From Dicaeum eximium (taxonomy: Eukaryota > Chordata > Aves > Passeriformes > Dicaeidae): a stretch of DNA of 64,000 nucleotides. The position numbers and the translations under genes were made by a program. The notes under the pieces are model-generated. The model had not been told where the DNA came from and did no database searches. It saw nothing but the letters and a program-made list of their open reading frames with translations. Of the stretch, positions 35,701 to 47,108 are shown piece after piece. Location of the stretch: contig VWZP01001615.1 in NCBI GenBank assembly GCA_013396995.1, positions 186,001 to 250,000 of the forward strand, read 5' to 3'. The stretch's first letter is position 1. Every line of letters begins with the position of its first letter.

Positions 35701-38700
35701 GGCCAGTGGGGTCAGGGATTGCGGAGCCAGCTGCTCCCAAGGGAAGGGATCTGCTTGGAGCCGTGAGAGGAATGAAGCAATCAACAGCCGCAGCTGCTGC
35801 CTCCGCACTCTTTAGAGGAAGGGAAAACAGGGTGCTGGAACTCCAGGGCTCTTCCCTTGATTATTCACTGCTGTTTCAAACAGCAGGTGTGCGCCCATGG
35901 AAACTTCCTGCCCCAGCCCTTCCCTCTGCTGCATCTGAAGTAGGAATGACCTTGGCCCCACATCCTAGAAAGCTGCAAAATTCAATTGAGAGAGGCCTTG
36001 GGTCAGCTCATTTTGGAGCCCCTCCATTTCACTGTCCTGTATTTCTTGGCTTTCTCCCATCACAGTGTTCTAGATCCCTATGGAATTGCTATATATGAGC
36101 TTCTGTGGAGGGCGGGAGTAGCAGTCATACTCAAGGAGATGTGCCTTAATCTCCTTTGACAGAGGAAAATGAAAGTAGGCAAAGGGGAGGGCTTTTTACT
36201 GGTACAAAACATCAAACTAAAAATTAACCAGTATAAGCTTAAAAAGGTTTTTCCAAGTCCCCCTGTTAAGAGTTTGAAAAGCATTATTACAATCATTTTC
36301 CTGAAGGGCTAAGTAATCTTTAATAAATTCATGCAACAATAATTTATTACTGGAAAACTAACCAATGGATTTTAAGGTCTTATAATCTCTAGCAATGTGT
36401 GTGGCTTACATTCTCAAATAGCACATAGTTTTTCTTCCTGAATCACTTCAAGAAAGGAGAGTTTCACAGACTGGATGTCAGTTTTCAGGAGGAAAACCCT
36501 GACTTAGTGCTCTTTTAAAAACAAGAGTCAAGTGGTATCTGTATTGTTACTGAACATTCAGTCACACTATGATGGTCATACCTCTAATATTACAAGTCAC
36601 AGAAATTCCTTCATAATTCTCTTTTTTTAGTAAGTGTTCCCCAAGAAAAGAAAGACCTCTTGGTCTGTTGGCGAGTGGATGGGTGGAACATAATAAAATA
36701 ATACATCTTCAGGCAAGAAAAACATTTTAAGTCCATTTGGTATCTGTAAGTATTGCTTGACTGGTTTTTGTATTACCTGAGAAGCTTAACAAACCCAGTA
36801 TTTTCAGATGATTACACTACTGTAAATCACAGCCTACAGACAGCAATAGCATTAAGCTCTTGGGAGAGGTAATAACAACAACTAACAAACACTGTTTAAA
36901 CTACTGTAGTAGTTTGGTATTGCCTGTGTAATTGCACATGGTTTGTGACTTACGAGGTCACTTGTACAGACCATTGCTGTCTCTTGACACTGTAGTCTAA
37001 AATCAATAATTACTACACAAAAAGTATAGAACTAGTGGACTAGACAGTAAGCTGGGGCTGGCTGTGGTTTCTGTTTACCAGTGTGTTCTCCTCTGGGCAA
37101 GAGCTCCCCTCAGGTATTGCATGCTGACTGCTGTGGCTCTGCTACTTGATTCCAGCACACCCAGCTGAAAACTGCACCCCAGAAAACTGCATCTGGCTCA
37201 TGGACTGCCTGAAGCTTTCTCCAATGTCCCCAGTCTGGGATGTAAACACTACTCATCTCTCAAGTGAAGAAATGATTTACAAGACAGAGCCCATGTGAAT
37301 AGTGTCCCTTTTCTCAGCAAGTCTTGAATACAAAGCACAGTTTATGGTAAAGGAGAATATGTACCCCTTGTGTGGGTACTTCTGTTTCAGTGCAGATTGT
37401 ACACAAGTCAGTTCTCAGCATCAGGTTTTGGAATTTCTCAAGACAGCTGCCTACCTGTGCATGGGAAGAAAGTGTTTCCTGCCCCATCATATTGAAATAA
37501 ATGGATGTGTGTGCATCCAGTGCCGCTGTATAGAGCTGATAAATGTACAGCAGTAAACCTTTGTGGGCTGAGAGGCAGGCCTGGTCTGCTTGGCTGATAC
37601 CTGGCATGAGCTGGATACTGAGCAAGCACAGGTAATAGAGAATTTTTGAATTTTTGCTGTAATCCCATGTATATCCTGGGGTACAGCAGCTTCTCTTGAT
37701 TCTCTTCTCCCAGGAGGAAGAAATGCCTTTAAAAGGACACCATAAACACATGTACATTGCCTACATACTGTGTCTGGTCATTAGTTCCATGACTAATGGA
37801 TAACGACAACGCAAAGGGGACAGAATTAAGGATCCTTTAATAAATTGTCTGTGGGCCCAAATCTTGTTCTTGCAACAGAGGCAGTGTGGGATCTGATAAT
37901 AACCTTAATAAAGAAGAATCTCAGGAATTTCATCAAGAGCTGGACATAGACTAAGGTAAAAGGACTGCAAGTGGGACCATAGAAGCAATTGCCTTGACAA
38001 TATAAGGCTATGATGAAGAGAAATCATTTATAAAACACTCTGTGGTGTGATCCATAATCCTCTGAAGTAATACATACGGCATTATGGTGGCCTTAATATT
38101 TGAAATAAAGAATATAAATAGAACTTAAATGACCACTTCAAACTGTGCCTTTCAAGAAGGTGTATATATGTCATGGCTGGTGATGTGAAGTCAATGGCTG
38201 ACATCAGTCTCATGTGCACAAGTGGCAGCAGCTAATAGGCACAAACCTTATTCTCCTCCAAATAAAGTGCCTTATATTACTGAAACTGGTGGTAAAGCAC
38301 AATCAACCAAACATTTCTGGCCTCTAACAACCAAGAATTTGTTTGTTATGCTTCATCTCTTCTATCAGGCTGTACAAAATCAGAGAGCTAAGAAATAAGT
38401 ACTAGCAGCTCCTTTCCAGTGTTATGTGAGCCCTTCTCATGAGCTATGTAAACTGAGAATCACTATCACCATTTTAGTGTCCGTGGGTTTGGCCCACTGA
38501 ACCCTTGGGAAACAGCACATTGACCTCCACTGTGAAACACAGCCCTGAAACACATGAAACAGCTTTCTCCACATGGGTATAATTTAACTAATAATGAATT
38601 GGAAGCCAAATTGTCTGTGGACCTTGAAACGTCCTGAAGCATCACACTGGGACAGAGAGTGCAAATGCCATTCTTCCTGTACATTTCCTGTATACAACGC

Positions 38701-39465
38701 CACTGAGACACACAGACCTCTCCAGAGCCTTTAGGCAGTAGCTGTCACCCCAAAGTCTGTTTATATCTTTCATAAAAAGTAGGCATAAGCCACAGGGATG
38801 ATTTCCTGCAGAAGCAGTGGAATCCTGCTCCTCCACCTTTCACACACATGCCTTGCTCACTGCACTTCACAGATTCTTGATTAATCCCTCCAACTCTATG
38901 AATCGGGACTGCACCCACTGCAAAACAGTTATACACAACCCTGGAAGTTCAGACATGCCCCAGAGAATGGGAGAGTTTTTTGAATCTGTTAGCTGAAAGA
39001 AGAGACTGAGCCGTATGAGAGGACCAGGCTGGGTGCAGGGAAGCATCCTTACCCTGGGTGGAGGAGTAATGAGAACAGGAACTGCAGCAGCTGCAGCTGC
39101 ATCCCTGCTGTACTTCAAACAAAGGCAGCAGCCTACAGCAGCATTTTTGCAGAAGCAATCTGGAAGAGCTGCACCTGCTGCTGGGGGACAGACCTGGCAC
39201 TGAGCTGCTGAGCTCTGCTGAGGCTGACATGCCTCTGGGCATGCTCAAAGGCAAGAGCTTCAGATAGCTTGGTAACACCAAGTCATCCCATCAGCAGCTG
39301 TGTGAGGGTAGAGGAATGCAGATTTGAGCTTAGGATGTCTAAACTCCAGCCCAGATTCTACTGGGGATCTGCAGCTCTCTGAAGATTTGGGAATGAGTCT
39401 TATCAGTTCAGTGGATTTTGACTCAACACCTTTATCATCTGACCAACTCACACAATACACACTTG

Positions 39466-39480
39466 CCACCAGAAGGCACC
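39466..39480 (+). promoter_or_regulatory. Candidate CTCF-type motif
   Basis: CCACCAGAAGGCACC matches CCASYAGRKGGCRSY at 14 of 15 positions (A instead of K at position 9). It is isolated and unsupported by other data. Confidence 0.3.
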
Positions 39481-40681
39481 TGATATTGCTCCCAGCACTG
39501 GATCTGAAGTGGTGAAATGTGAGCATTAGAGGAGTAAAGAAATGTAGCTCTCCCATAACTTCTCTGCCTGTGAGGCCATGTCCCCATTGCCTTCATGACC
39601 TCTGCTGCACTACCCTCTATTTCCAGTTTTTGCCAACTTGACATGGATAAGACAAGGACAAGGTTAAAAATTCTGTCCTACAACATGCATTTCTAAGGAG
39701 TTCTCACAAGATAACCAGAATCCAGCAATAGAAGGTGTCCTAAACCTACTCCTTTGCACCTCTGTCTTGCTATAGGTGGCAAAGTTTTGGTAAGAGGAGG
39801 GCTGCAGGCATGGCAGCTGTTGGAAGGGGTTCAGGGGCTGTTAGGATTCATAAGAATTGCAGAAGTGGTTCCCTGAACCCCTACAAATGAATATTTGAAG
39901 TAACAGCTGGCTTTTTGGGTCATACAGAAAGAGAGGTTTTCTTTTGTCCTAAATAGCACATAGGAGTTTGATCAAGTACTAATTATATCTGAGCCATGAA
40001 GTGATAATCCCCAAGGCATAATTAGTAACAGCACCTTCCCTGGGAGGTGTGATTCCCTCCATCTCTCACTTCCCCTCCCTGCTCCAACAAACTCAATTAG
40101 CAACCAACCAAAACTCTTCACAAACCACCACAACTCTGTGACGTTCATCTTAAGAATGAGGACTGAAAAATATATGACCAATTTAATAAAAGGAACGGGT
40201 TTATACAGAATGACTAGAATTCACCTGCAGATCTGCAGAAACTGCAGAAACTCCTTGCTGAAAAGAGAAAAGAACTACTAGAAGAAGAAAACTCCCAAGT
40301 GAAAAGCAAGAAGAAAAGCTGAAACCACAAGAGGAAAGCTAGTGGCCCATGTTGCCAAAACAGACAGATTTCTCTAAAAGATAAGCAAAATGCCAGGGTG
40401 GGTCAAAGCCAGAAGCTTCACCTGAAAATAAAAAATGGCTTGGTGTGGGGCCAACCAGCTGTCCTAACACAGGACAAGCATCCTTCAGCAAGTGTATTTC
40501 TGCTGCCCAAGGCTTGCAGTTACCACTTGAGAAACTTAAACCATCTTAAGTAAATAAAGAAAAAGACACATGCACACACTGAAGCCCTCCAGAATTCACT
40601 CAAGAAGGCACATGGACACTTATCCTGTTCTTTTCCTGCCAGCTTGTCTAGACAGGGATATTTGTCACACATAACTATATC

Positions 40682-40729
40682 TACAAACCCCGAGTGTAAA
40701 TGTATGTACAAATCCTGAGTGTAAATATA
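40682..40729. repeat. 25-bp tandem duplication
   Basis: 'tacaaaccccgagtgtaaat' at 40682 recurs as 'tacaaatcctgagtgtaaat' at 40707 with two mismatches. It is a local tandem duplication. Confidence 0.85.
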
Positions 40730-41403
40730 TACATTGCAAAGATGTTGCCAGGAACTTAATAGTGCATGAGCACTTCAGGCTTATCTCTAGTTAAGGATTT
40801 CCATTTGATTCTGCTATAACTAATTCTCATCTAGACCAGCCCACATGTACCAACCCCCAGCCTTGGCCTCAGGCTCCTGTAGGGAGCAGTGCTGGGGATG
40901 GCACAGTGATCACAGTCACAAGAGTGGCAGGGTTTACTGGGAGATTTGTTTTTCTTTGCTCTGACTCCATACAGAGCTCCCCTCAACATGACATTTTTAA
41001 TGGTACCTTTATATAAGCAACATGACTGGAAAAAGCATCTGCATGACATAGGGTTGCACCTTATAAATAATTTATTGTAGTTAGGCAAAAGCTAGGGGAT
41101 GAACTTTGATTTTGTTTGCTAAAATATACTACCTGAAGGTGCTAATAAGCCACTAAGAGCTATTCAATAAAATGTCCATTACAAGAAATCTTGCCAGGAC
41201 CAGGACACTCAAGCAGTTTCTGGCCATCTCAATTACCTGGGGAAGGGTGAAACAGGTCTAATGCTTTTGAAGTTTTGTGGGGTTTTGAGAAATCCAGACA
41301 TGTATTTTAGTATTTGGAAAATCCTGAGATCAGCAAGACTATTGTCTGCAAGATTTAACCACAGTTTGGACCTACCTCTTAGCAAGACTAAAAGTCTTAA
41401 AAT

Positions 41404-41484
41404 TGCTGTTAAAAAACCCACCACCAACAAAATACCCCACCAAATAACCCCAACCAAGCAAACTAAAAAACCCCAAACAAAAGA
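41404..41484. repeat. A/C-only low-complexity tract
   Basis: About 80 bp nearly free of G on the + strand, with runs such as 'accccaccaaataacccc' and 'aaaaaaccccaaac'. The complementary strand has several GGG/GGGG runs separated by T-rich spacers, a potential G-quadruplex strand. Confidence 0.8.
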
Positions 41485-43522
41485 CAATCTTTCTTTTTAA
41501 CGTGTACACAAAGTAATGGGATTTGTGCTGTAACACATTTATCTTTAAATGACAGAGCAGGATATCATAATTCATGCTCTCTTCATAACCAAGCTAACTG
41601 GATGTGTCACAGTGACTGATTTAAGTAACTTGAAGCTTTTCGCCCACTTGTCTGCAATGTGTGAGAGAGGTGAGAATATCTGAAAGGCTTTGCAAGACTC
41701 ATAGGCTCACAAAGCTCTCCTCCTGCCTTCTAGAGGTCCTGTCACACAGCTACCATCACATCTACCTCTCATGGTGGGATATTTTTTAAACACAATTTAT
41801 GTGGTTCAACTGAGTGGTGCTTTTTGCTGACAGGTTTAGCAAAGTTTAGCATTTCCTCTCTTGTTACTTGTCGTTCCATATTTGAAATTCAGGAAAAAAA
41901 AATGGGAACACAGGCCCAACTCTTCACAACATTTGAGATTTTTAATTGAGTGGGACGTTGAAACAGCTCCAACGCTGTCAGCAGGGACTTTTAACGAAGA
42001 ACATAATAACACAATGACTTCCCTTTCGACGTAAGAATCACTCATGTCAAGCACTCAGATTTACACATCCCTTCATATGTACTAATCTACACCAACATAG
42101 CTGCTTTACACACTTCTAGTATTTACATTGGCTTCCTACATCCTCTGTTAATCAAGTCTTATTTTTCCATGACACAGGGAGCTGCCTTGAACTTTTCTAG
42201 AAGCTGATATGACACAGTCTCCTTTGGAAACTCCATATTTAAAATAATGGATGCACAGCTCATGCAAGAGCTACAGTAGAGTCACTGCTTATTAAAAAGT
42301 GTAAATAGGTGGATTGTGCTGTGTGGTGCAGCAGTGCTGTGGCAGCAATACAGCACTGCTCCAAAATGAAAGAAAAACCTGAAAATGTTAAAGCCATTTA
42401 TGGCACTTATCTCCCACAAAGACACTAATTTCAGGTATTTGGAACAAAGAACACAGTGTACTTCACTCTTTTTTAATCTTTCTGCTTCTAGACTGGGCAA
42501 ATTAACATTGTTTTCTTACCACAAACCTCTGGAGACATCATGGTTTAAGAATGTTTTTCTGAACTCTCACACTAAAAAGCAATCAAGCAGCTACTGAGCT
42601 TTGCAAGAAGGGGGTAGCATCTTGATTCATAAATCCACCTTAAAACAAGTTTTCCTGCAGGGAGCCAGGCTGGGTGAACTGAGGCTAGACAGAAGCACTG
42701 CAAAATCTGCTCCCTTCCATCCAGAGCCAGCGTAGCTCACTAAAGCCAATATTTCACACACATCATACTGATGAGCTTAGATTAAAAGACATACACACTT
42801 CTTCACATGCCTTATCATTATCTAAACCACCATATGCTGACAAGAAAAGTAGAGAGGCATGTTGTCACTCTCTCCTCCCTCTCCATACAGGGGGAATGCT
42901 TCTATCCTGGAATGCTGGCCTGCTGTGTGCTGTCCTAGCCCAGTCCCAGTACAGCAATGCGTGATGGAAGTTGTCTAAAACTTCAGGGATGGGACCCCTA
43001 CCACAGAAAAAATGTATGTGCATGGCTAAGAGGGAGAGAAACAGAAAAAGGAAAGAAACATGACAATCATCCAATATGCAACATATTTCTCTAGACAAAA
43101 GCCTTTTTTAAAAAATATTAACAATTATATTTTTCTCCTTTTTTTTTTTTTCATGGTGCCTAAGTTTTAGTGAAGCAAAGCTTCAGTTAGTTTCTGAGAA
43201 AGGAAGTAGAGGTTTGCTGCTTTGGCAGGGGTAGTGGAAGGGGGAAAAAACAGAGAAAAAACCTTTGAACTTTTCCAGTAGGTTCACGCAGGACTGCCCG
43301 CCAAACCCGCCCCAAGCCAGCAGCTGGGCAGCCCAGGGCTGACTCAGTGCTCTAACACGCTCTATCTGAAGCTCCCAGAACACGCGGATGCTGGGCTTGC
43401 TATCTGCCAGACAGATAAGTTTCCGGGGAAAACCCGTCCCTTCCCCCGCTTCCGTGAGTCCCTGCTGCCCTGGAGCGCGGGCCGGAGCCACCGGGAGCAG
43501 CCCCGAGCTCCGGGAGCGTGCC

Positions 43523-43984
43523 GGGAACAGCGGGCACAGCGGCACTGAGGGCACAGCGGCACTGAGGGCAGAGCGGCACTGAGGGCACAGCGGGCACAGA
43601 GGGCACAGCAGCACTGAGGGCACAGCGGCACTGAGGGCACAGCGGCACTGAGGGCACAGCGGCACTGAGAGCACAGCGGGCACAGAGGGCACAGCAGCAC
43701 TGAGGGCACAGCGGCACTGAGGGCACAGCGGCACTGAGGGCACAGCGGNNNNNNNNNNNNNNNNNNNNNNNNNNNNNNNNNNNNNNNNNNNNNNNNNNNN
43801 NNNNNNNNNNNNNNNNNNNNNNNNNNNNNNNNNNNNNNNNGCGGGCACAGAGGGCACAGCGGGAACAGGGCACAGAGGGCACTGCGGGCACAGAGGGCAC
43901 TGCGGGCACAGAGGGCACAGCGGGCACAGGGCACAGCGGGCACAGAGGGCACTGCGGGCACAGAGGGCACAGCAGCACAGCGGG
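43523..43984. repeat. G-rich minisatellite (17-bp and 9/18-bp units) with assembly gap
   Basis: Left of the gap the unit is gggcacagcggcactga (17 bp). It is organised in an 86-bp higher-order period seen by comparing 43591-43600 with 43677-43686 (four 17-bp units plus two 9-bp half units). Right of the gap (43841-43984) the array is built of 9/18-bp units such as gggcacagagggcactgc. Regular GGG runs 6 bases apart make the + strand a G-quadruplex candidate. Long Cys/Pro/Ser-rich frames on the minus strand (for example 43183-44124) are translation of this repeat across Ns, not genes. Confidence 0.95.
43749..43840. other. Assembly gap (92 N)
   Basis: Unknown bases inside the minisatellite. The unit structure differs on the two sides, so the true array is probably longer than shown. 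Confidence 0.99.
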
Positions 43985-44150
43985 CGCTGTATCCCGCTCC
44001 GGGCGCTGCCGCAGCGCCGCATTCCCCGCCGGCCGGGCACTCCAGGAAGCGAGCTGTTTGGCTTGGACACCGGCACGGTGACACACACACACAGGTGGCT
44101 CCGTCTCTTGCGACACAGGGTCAAGCTTGCTGCAAAGGTTCCTGCTTCCC

Positions 44151-46907
44151 GCAGTTATTTCTCTAGGGATCGGGAAACGGGGTGAAAAGCGAACCCCTTG
44201 CTGGAATTAAATTCTAGTGAAGTTCACCGTGTGAGTGCAGCTCTCTGGCATCTCTTGATAAATCAGCCCAGGCCCCCAACAACATTTTTTGGTAGCAAAA
44301 TCTCATTTCTGTACTACATTTGGGGAACATTACAACCCAGACTTGGAAGCCACTTTGTGGCTGACATACACTTCCACTGCAGGTTTGGCCAAAATCCCAC
44401 TCCCTGCTGACTTCTGTTGCAGGACATTTGGCTCTGGCACAGAGTACCCGTGCCCTGAAGTAGCAACTCCCTGACTGAAAGATTTACTTGCTAAGATGTG
44501 GGGCACCTCTGGATGCATGCAGTTTTGACTTTGAAGTCTTTCTCAGCTGTTTTTCACCTCCTGATTTTTGGTATAGCACCAATTTTAATGTGTTTGCTGC
44601 AATCTTTTACCTGGTGGTATCTTCCTCCCATGGGAGAAAGTGTCAGTGTTGCAAACATATTTGAGGGAAAACCGGAAACTGAGTTAAGCTCTCTCTCAGC
44701 AACAGGGGCTCTTTACTTTTCTGGATGGTATACACATGCTTCATTGCTGTTAGTAATTTTATTCTGAATAAAATTCAATGGAAACCCCTACCTGCCAGAC
44801 CTGATACAAGCAATTCATAGCTTGAATTGGCCAGCACATGTCAGACACTGCTCATAATAATGATTCTTCTTTGCCAGCACTGTTTGATTAGGATGCAGGA
44901 GGGAGATGCTCCAATTAAAGATGCTGTATGAAAAGGCATATTTCAGAAAGGGAAACAAAGCACAGTTCTTCTAAGTGCGGACTGGGTGAAGTAAGGTTGC
45001 AGCCTCAGTGGTCACTTCCCTCCTATTTCTGTCTGCAGGCTCTTTGGCCAACACGAGGGCTGATTCACAACTTGGAGCCTGTGTCCCCCTCACCCCCTGT
45101 CTCTTTGTCATCACTGGTCTGGCAAGGGAAAGGCTTCCCACATGGTCCTTGAGCCAAATCCTGCTGGAACTGCAGTTGTCTCATGGTGGTTTCATCCCAA
45201 ATATCCTAGCTGCTATGCTGCCTTCTGTAGTTAGGAACTGCTTAAATTTTCTGTTTTCTTAATAGAATGCATCTCTTGATAGGCACAGTGAATCTGGGAC
45301 TGGGAGCAGGACTATGGCCTGAGGAACAAAAAGTCCAGTATTTCACAATTGGTTCACACATCTTCTAACGATTTCATTTGTAATGCTCTCCTGGAGTTAA
45401 AGCAAATTCACTGCCAAGTACAGTAACTGCAGTATTCAGTAAGTGTAATTTGTTGTACTTGATACTTCTGGCCACAAATGGATAACATTTCTTGCAGTCT
45501 TTTCTGATAACCATGTGGTGAAGAGGTTCAAGAAAATAATTTTTTTTGCCTATGGGTTGCTGAATGGTACCAATATCTCCAAGCATTTTTGTTCAGGATT
45601 CAAATATGCTGCGTGGCTGGTGTTAAACAATATAGTTTCTATTCCCTACCCATATTCTTATAGAGGCCAGGACTATCTAGAAAATTTAAAAAGGCTCTGG
45701 AAGGAGATATAGGAAGAGAGTCAATTTTAGAAAATTCAGCAGTCTTCTCTCCTCTTGCAAAATAAAGTACCCCATATAATGCTGGACAAAGGCAGTTCAG
45801 ACTCGAAAATTCCCACATTCTTTCTGTGCTTGCAGATACACCTTCCAAGATGATGTTTTACTCAAGACATCTACTCCAAGTCCTTCCTTGTACATGTATA
45901 CCTCAATTTTTTTATTGCAAAAGGTGGCAAGAGGTGAATTTACCGCTTTGAAATAGAAATGCCAACTCGAAGGTTCACAGAGATGCTTACTTTCATATGG
46001 CACATACTTCAAATTGCTTTCTATATTTTCTGGTTCTCTGAATGGGGTTGTCTGCTTTATATCATGGTGTAGCTGGCTAAGTACAGCACTTCAGGTATGT
46101 AAGGGGCATAAGAGGGTCCAGGAGCCCAAGGGCCTTTTGGCCTTTGCTGGGAACTTCAGACCTCACCTTGCTCAAAGTTCTCTTCTCTCATTGACCTTTT
46201 GCCACCAAAAAGAAAATGATGAGATGGAAGCAACTGAGGCCCTTTGATGTGGTGTCCAGAGAGGAGTCTCTAAACTGATGAGAAAGTCAAACAGGGGCAG
46301 ACTCTTGCCTCCTGAGATTTCTGCCTTCTGTGTTTTTCTGCTAAACAACGTGTGTTTAATGCTTGAAGGAGAGGAGACACACACACCATGTGCTTGTAGG
46401 CAAAGGACCTCTCTTTCTCCTCTACCCCCCATCTCTTTATCCTGCTTTTGTGCACCCTGGTATTCAGGCTAACAAGTTTTAAAACATATCCTAGGATGTA
46501 TCCATTAGATAACAAGATTAACACCCAAATTCAAGCAATAGCAAAGTCAATGAACTAAACTGTCAGCCTATCCCAAAAACCTTACCAAAACAAACTGTTT
46601 TCTGTCTGTGGCTGGAGGCAACTTTATATTTCATCCTGTAATGCAAGTGCTGTGACTTCTCCTTCTAGAGACTGCCTAGGGTACTAGAACTCACAGCTTC
46701 CATTAGGGTGTTATTTCCAAATCTACCAGTCAATTAACAAAAGCAAAACAAAACCAAACAAGCAAAAACCCCAAACAAACCCAAAACAAAAGACACCTAT
46801 ATTTTAATTGTCAAGGCCTGTAGTCTGCATTTATGACTGGTGAATATGTTGTTTATTAACCTCGAAGCAGTAACTACTTCACTTTCAAGCAAAGTTACTT
46901 TCATTCT
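44151..46907. other. Intergenic flank, no gene recognised
   Basis: Ordinary sequence. A C/A low-complexity stretch lies at 46740-46793 (aaaccaaacaagcaaaaacc and onward). No exon or RNA gene is visible. Confidence 0.6.
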
Positions 46908-47108
46908 GTGATTTCATGGAATCATTATGTTGGAAAAGATCTCCAAGATCATAAAGTCCGACCTTTGACTGAACACCACATGTCCCCTAAACTATATCAC
47001 CAAGTGCCACATCTCCTTGTTTACTCAATACCTCCAGGGACTCCACCATTCCCCTGAGCCTATTCCAATACTTAACCACTCCTCCAGTGAGGAATTTTTT
47101 TCCAACTG
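46908..47108 (-). mobile_element. CR1 LINE 3' end, minus strand
   Basis: The + strand reads the antisense of a CR1 3' end: 'tttcatggaatcattatg' (degenerate terminal octamers), 'ttggaaaagatctccaagat', 'cctccagggactccacc', 'cctattccaatacttaacca', then 'gtgaggaatttttttcc'. The element is about 200 bp and 5'-truncated, as usual for CR1. Confidence 0.85.

Larger units (their letters stand above)
32771..43279. other. Intergenic flank, no gene recognised
   Basis: I find no recognisable coding exon, RNA gene or full mobile element here. Open frames (for example 35706-36098, 37314-37757 minus, 38949-39281 minus) lack domain-like composition. Small local features are a 25-bp tandem duplication at 40682-40729, an A/C-rich tract at 41404-41484 and a CTCF-like site at 39466-39480. 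Confidence 0.6.
43280..44150. promoter_or_regulatory. Second GC-rich, CpG-containing island
   Basis: CpG-rich unique sequence flanks both sides of a minisatellite: 43280-43525 ('gcgcgggccggagccaccgg') and 43980-44110 ('gggcgctgccgcagcgccgc'). In this AT-rich region such an island could be a distal or alternative promoter, or simply GC elevation caused by the array. I see no initiating ATG with a plausible coding exon, and no gene can be assigned to it. Confidence 0.45.

Noticed and set aside
39970..40471. Possible second solo LTR, minus strand (tgtgttaggacagctgg start, tgtataaa and attaaa words)
   Set aside because: The TATA-like and poly(A)-like words are only about 20 bp apart, and I could not find matching target-site duplications or a convincing second terminus.
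42950..43010. Short stretch resembling antisense CR1 ('aaacttcagggatgggaccc')
   Set aside because: Only about 30 bp match, which is too short to call against background similarity.
43183..44124. Long minus-strand frames rich in Cys, Pro and Ser
   Set aside because: They are translation of a 17/18-bp minisatellite through a run of N. All three minus frames stay open because of the repeat, not because of coding selection.
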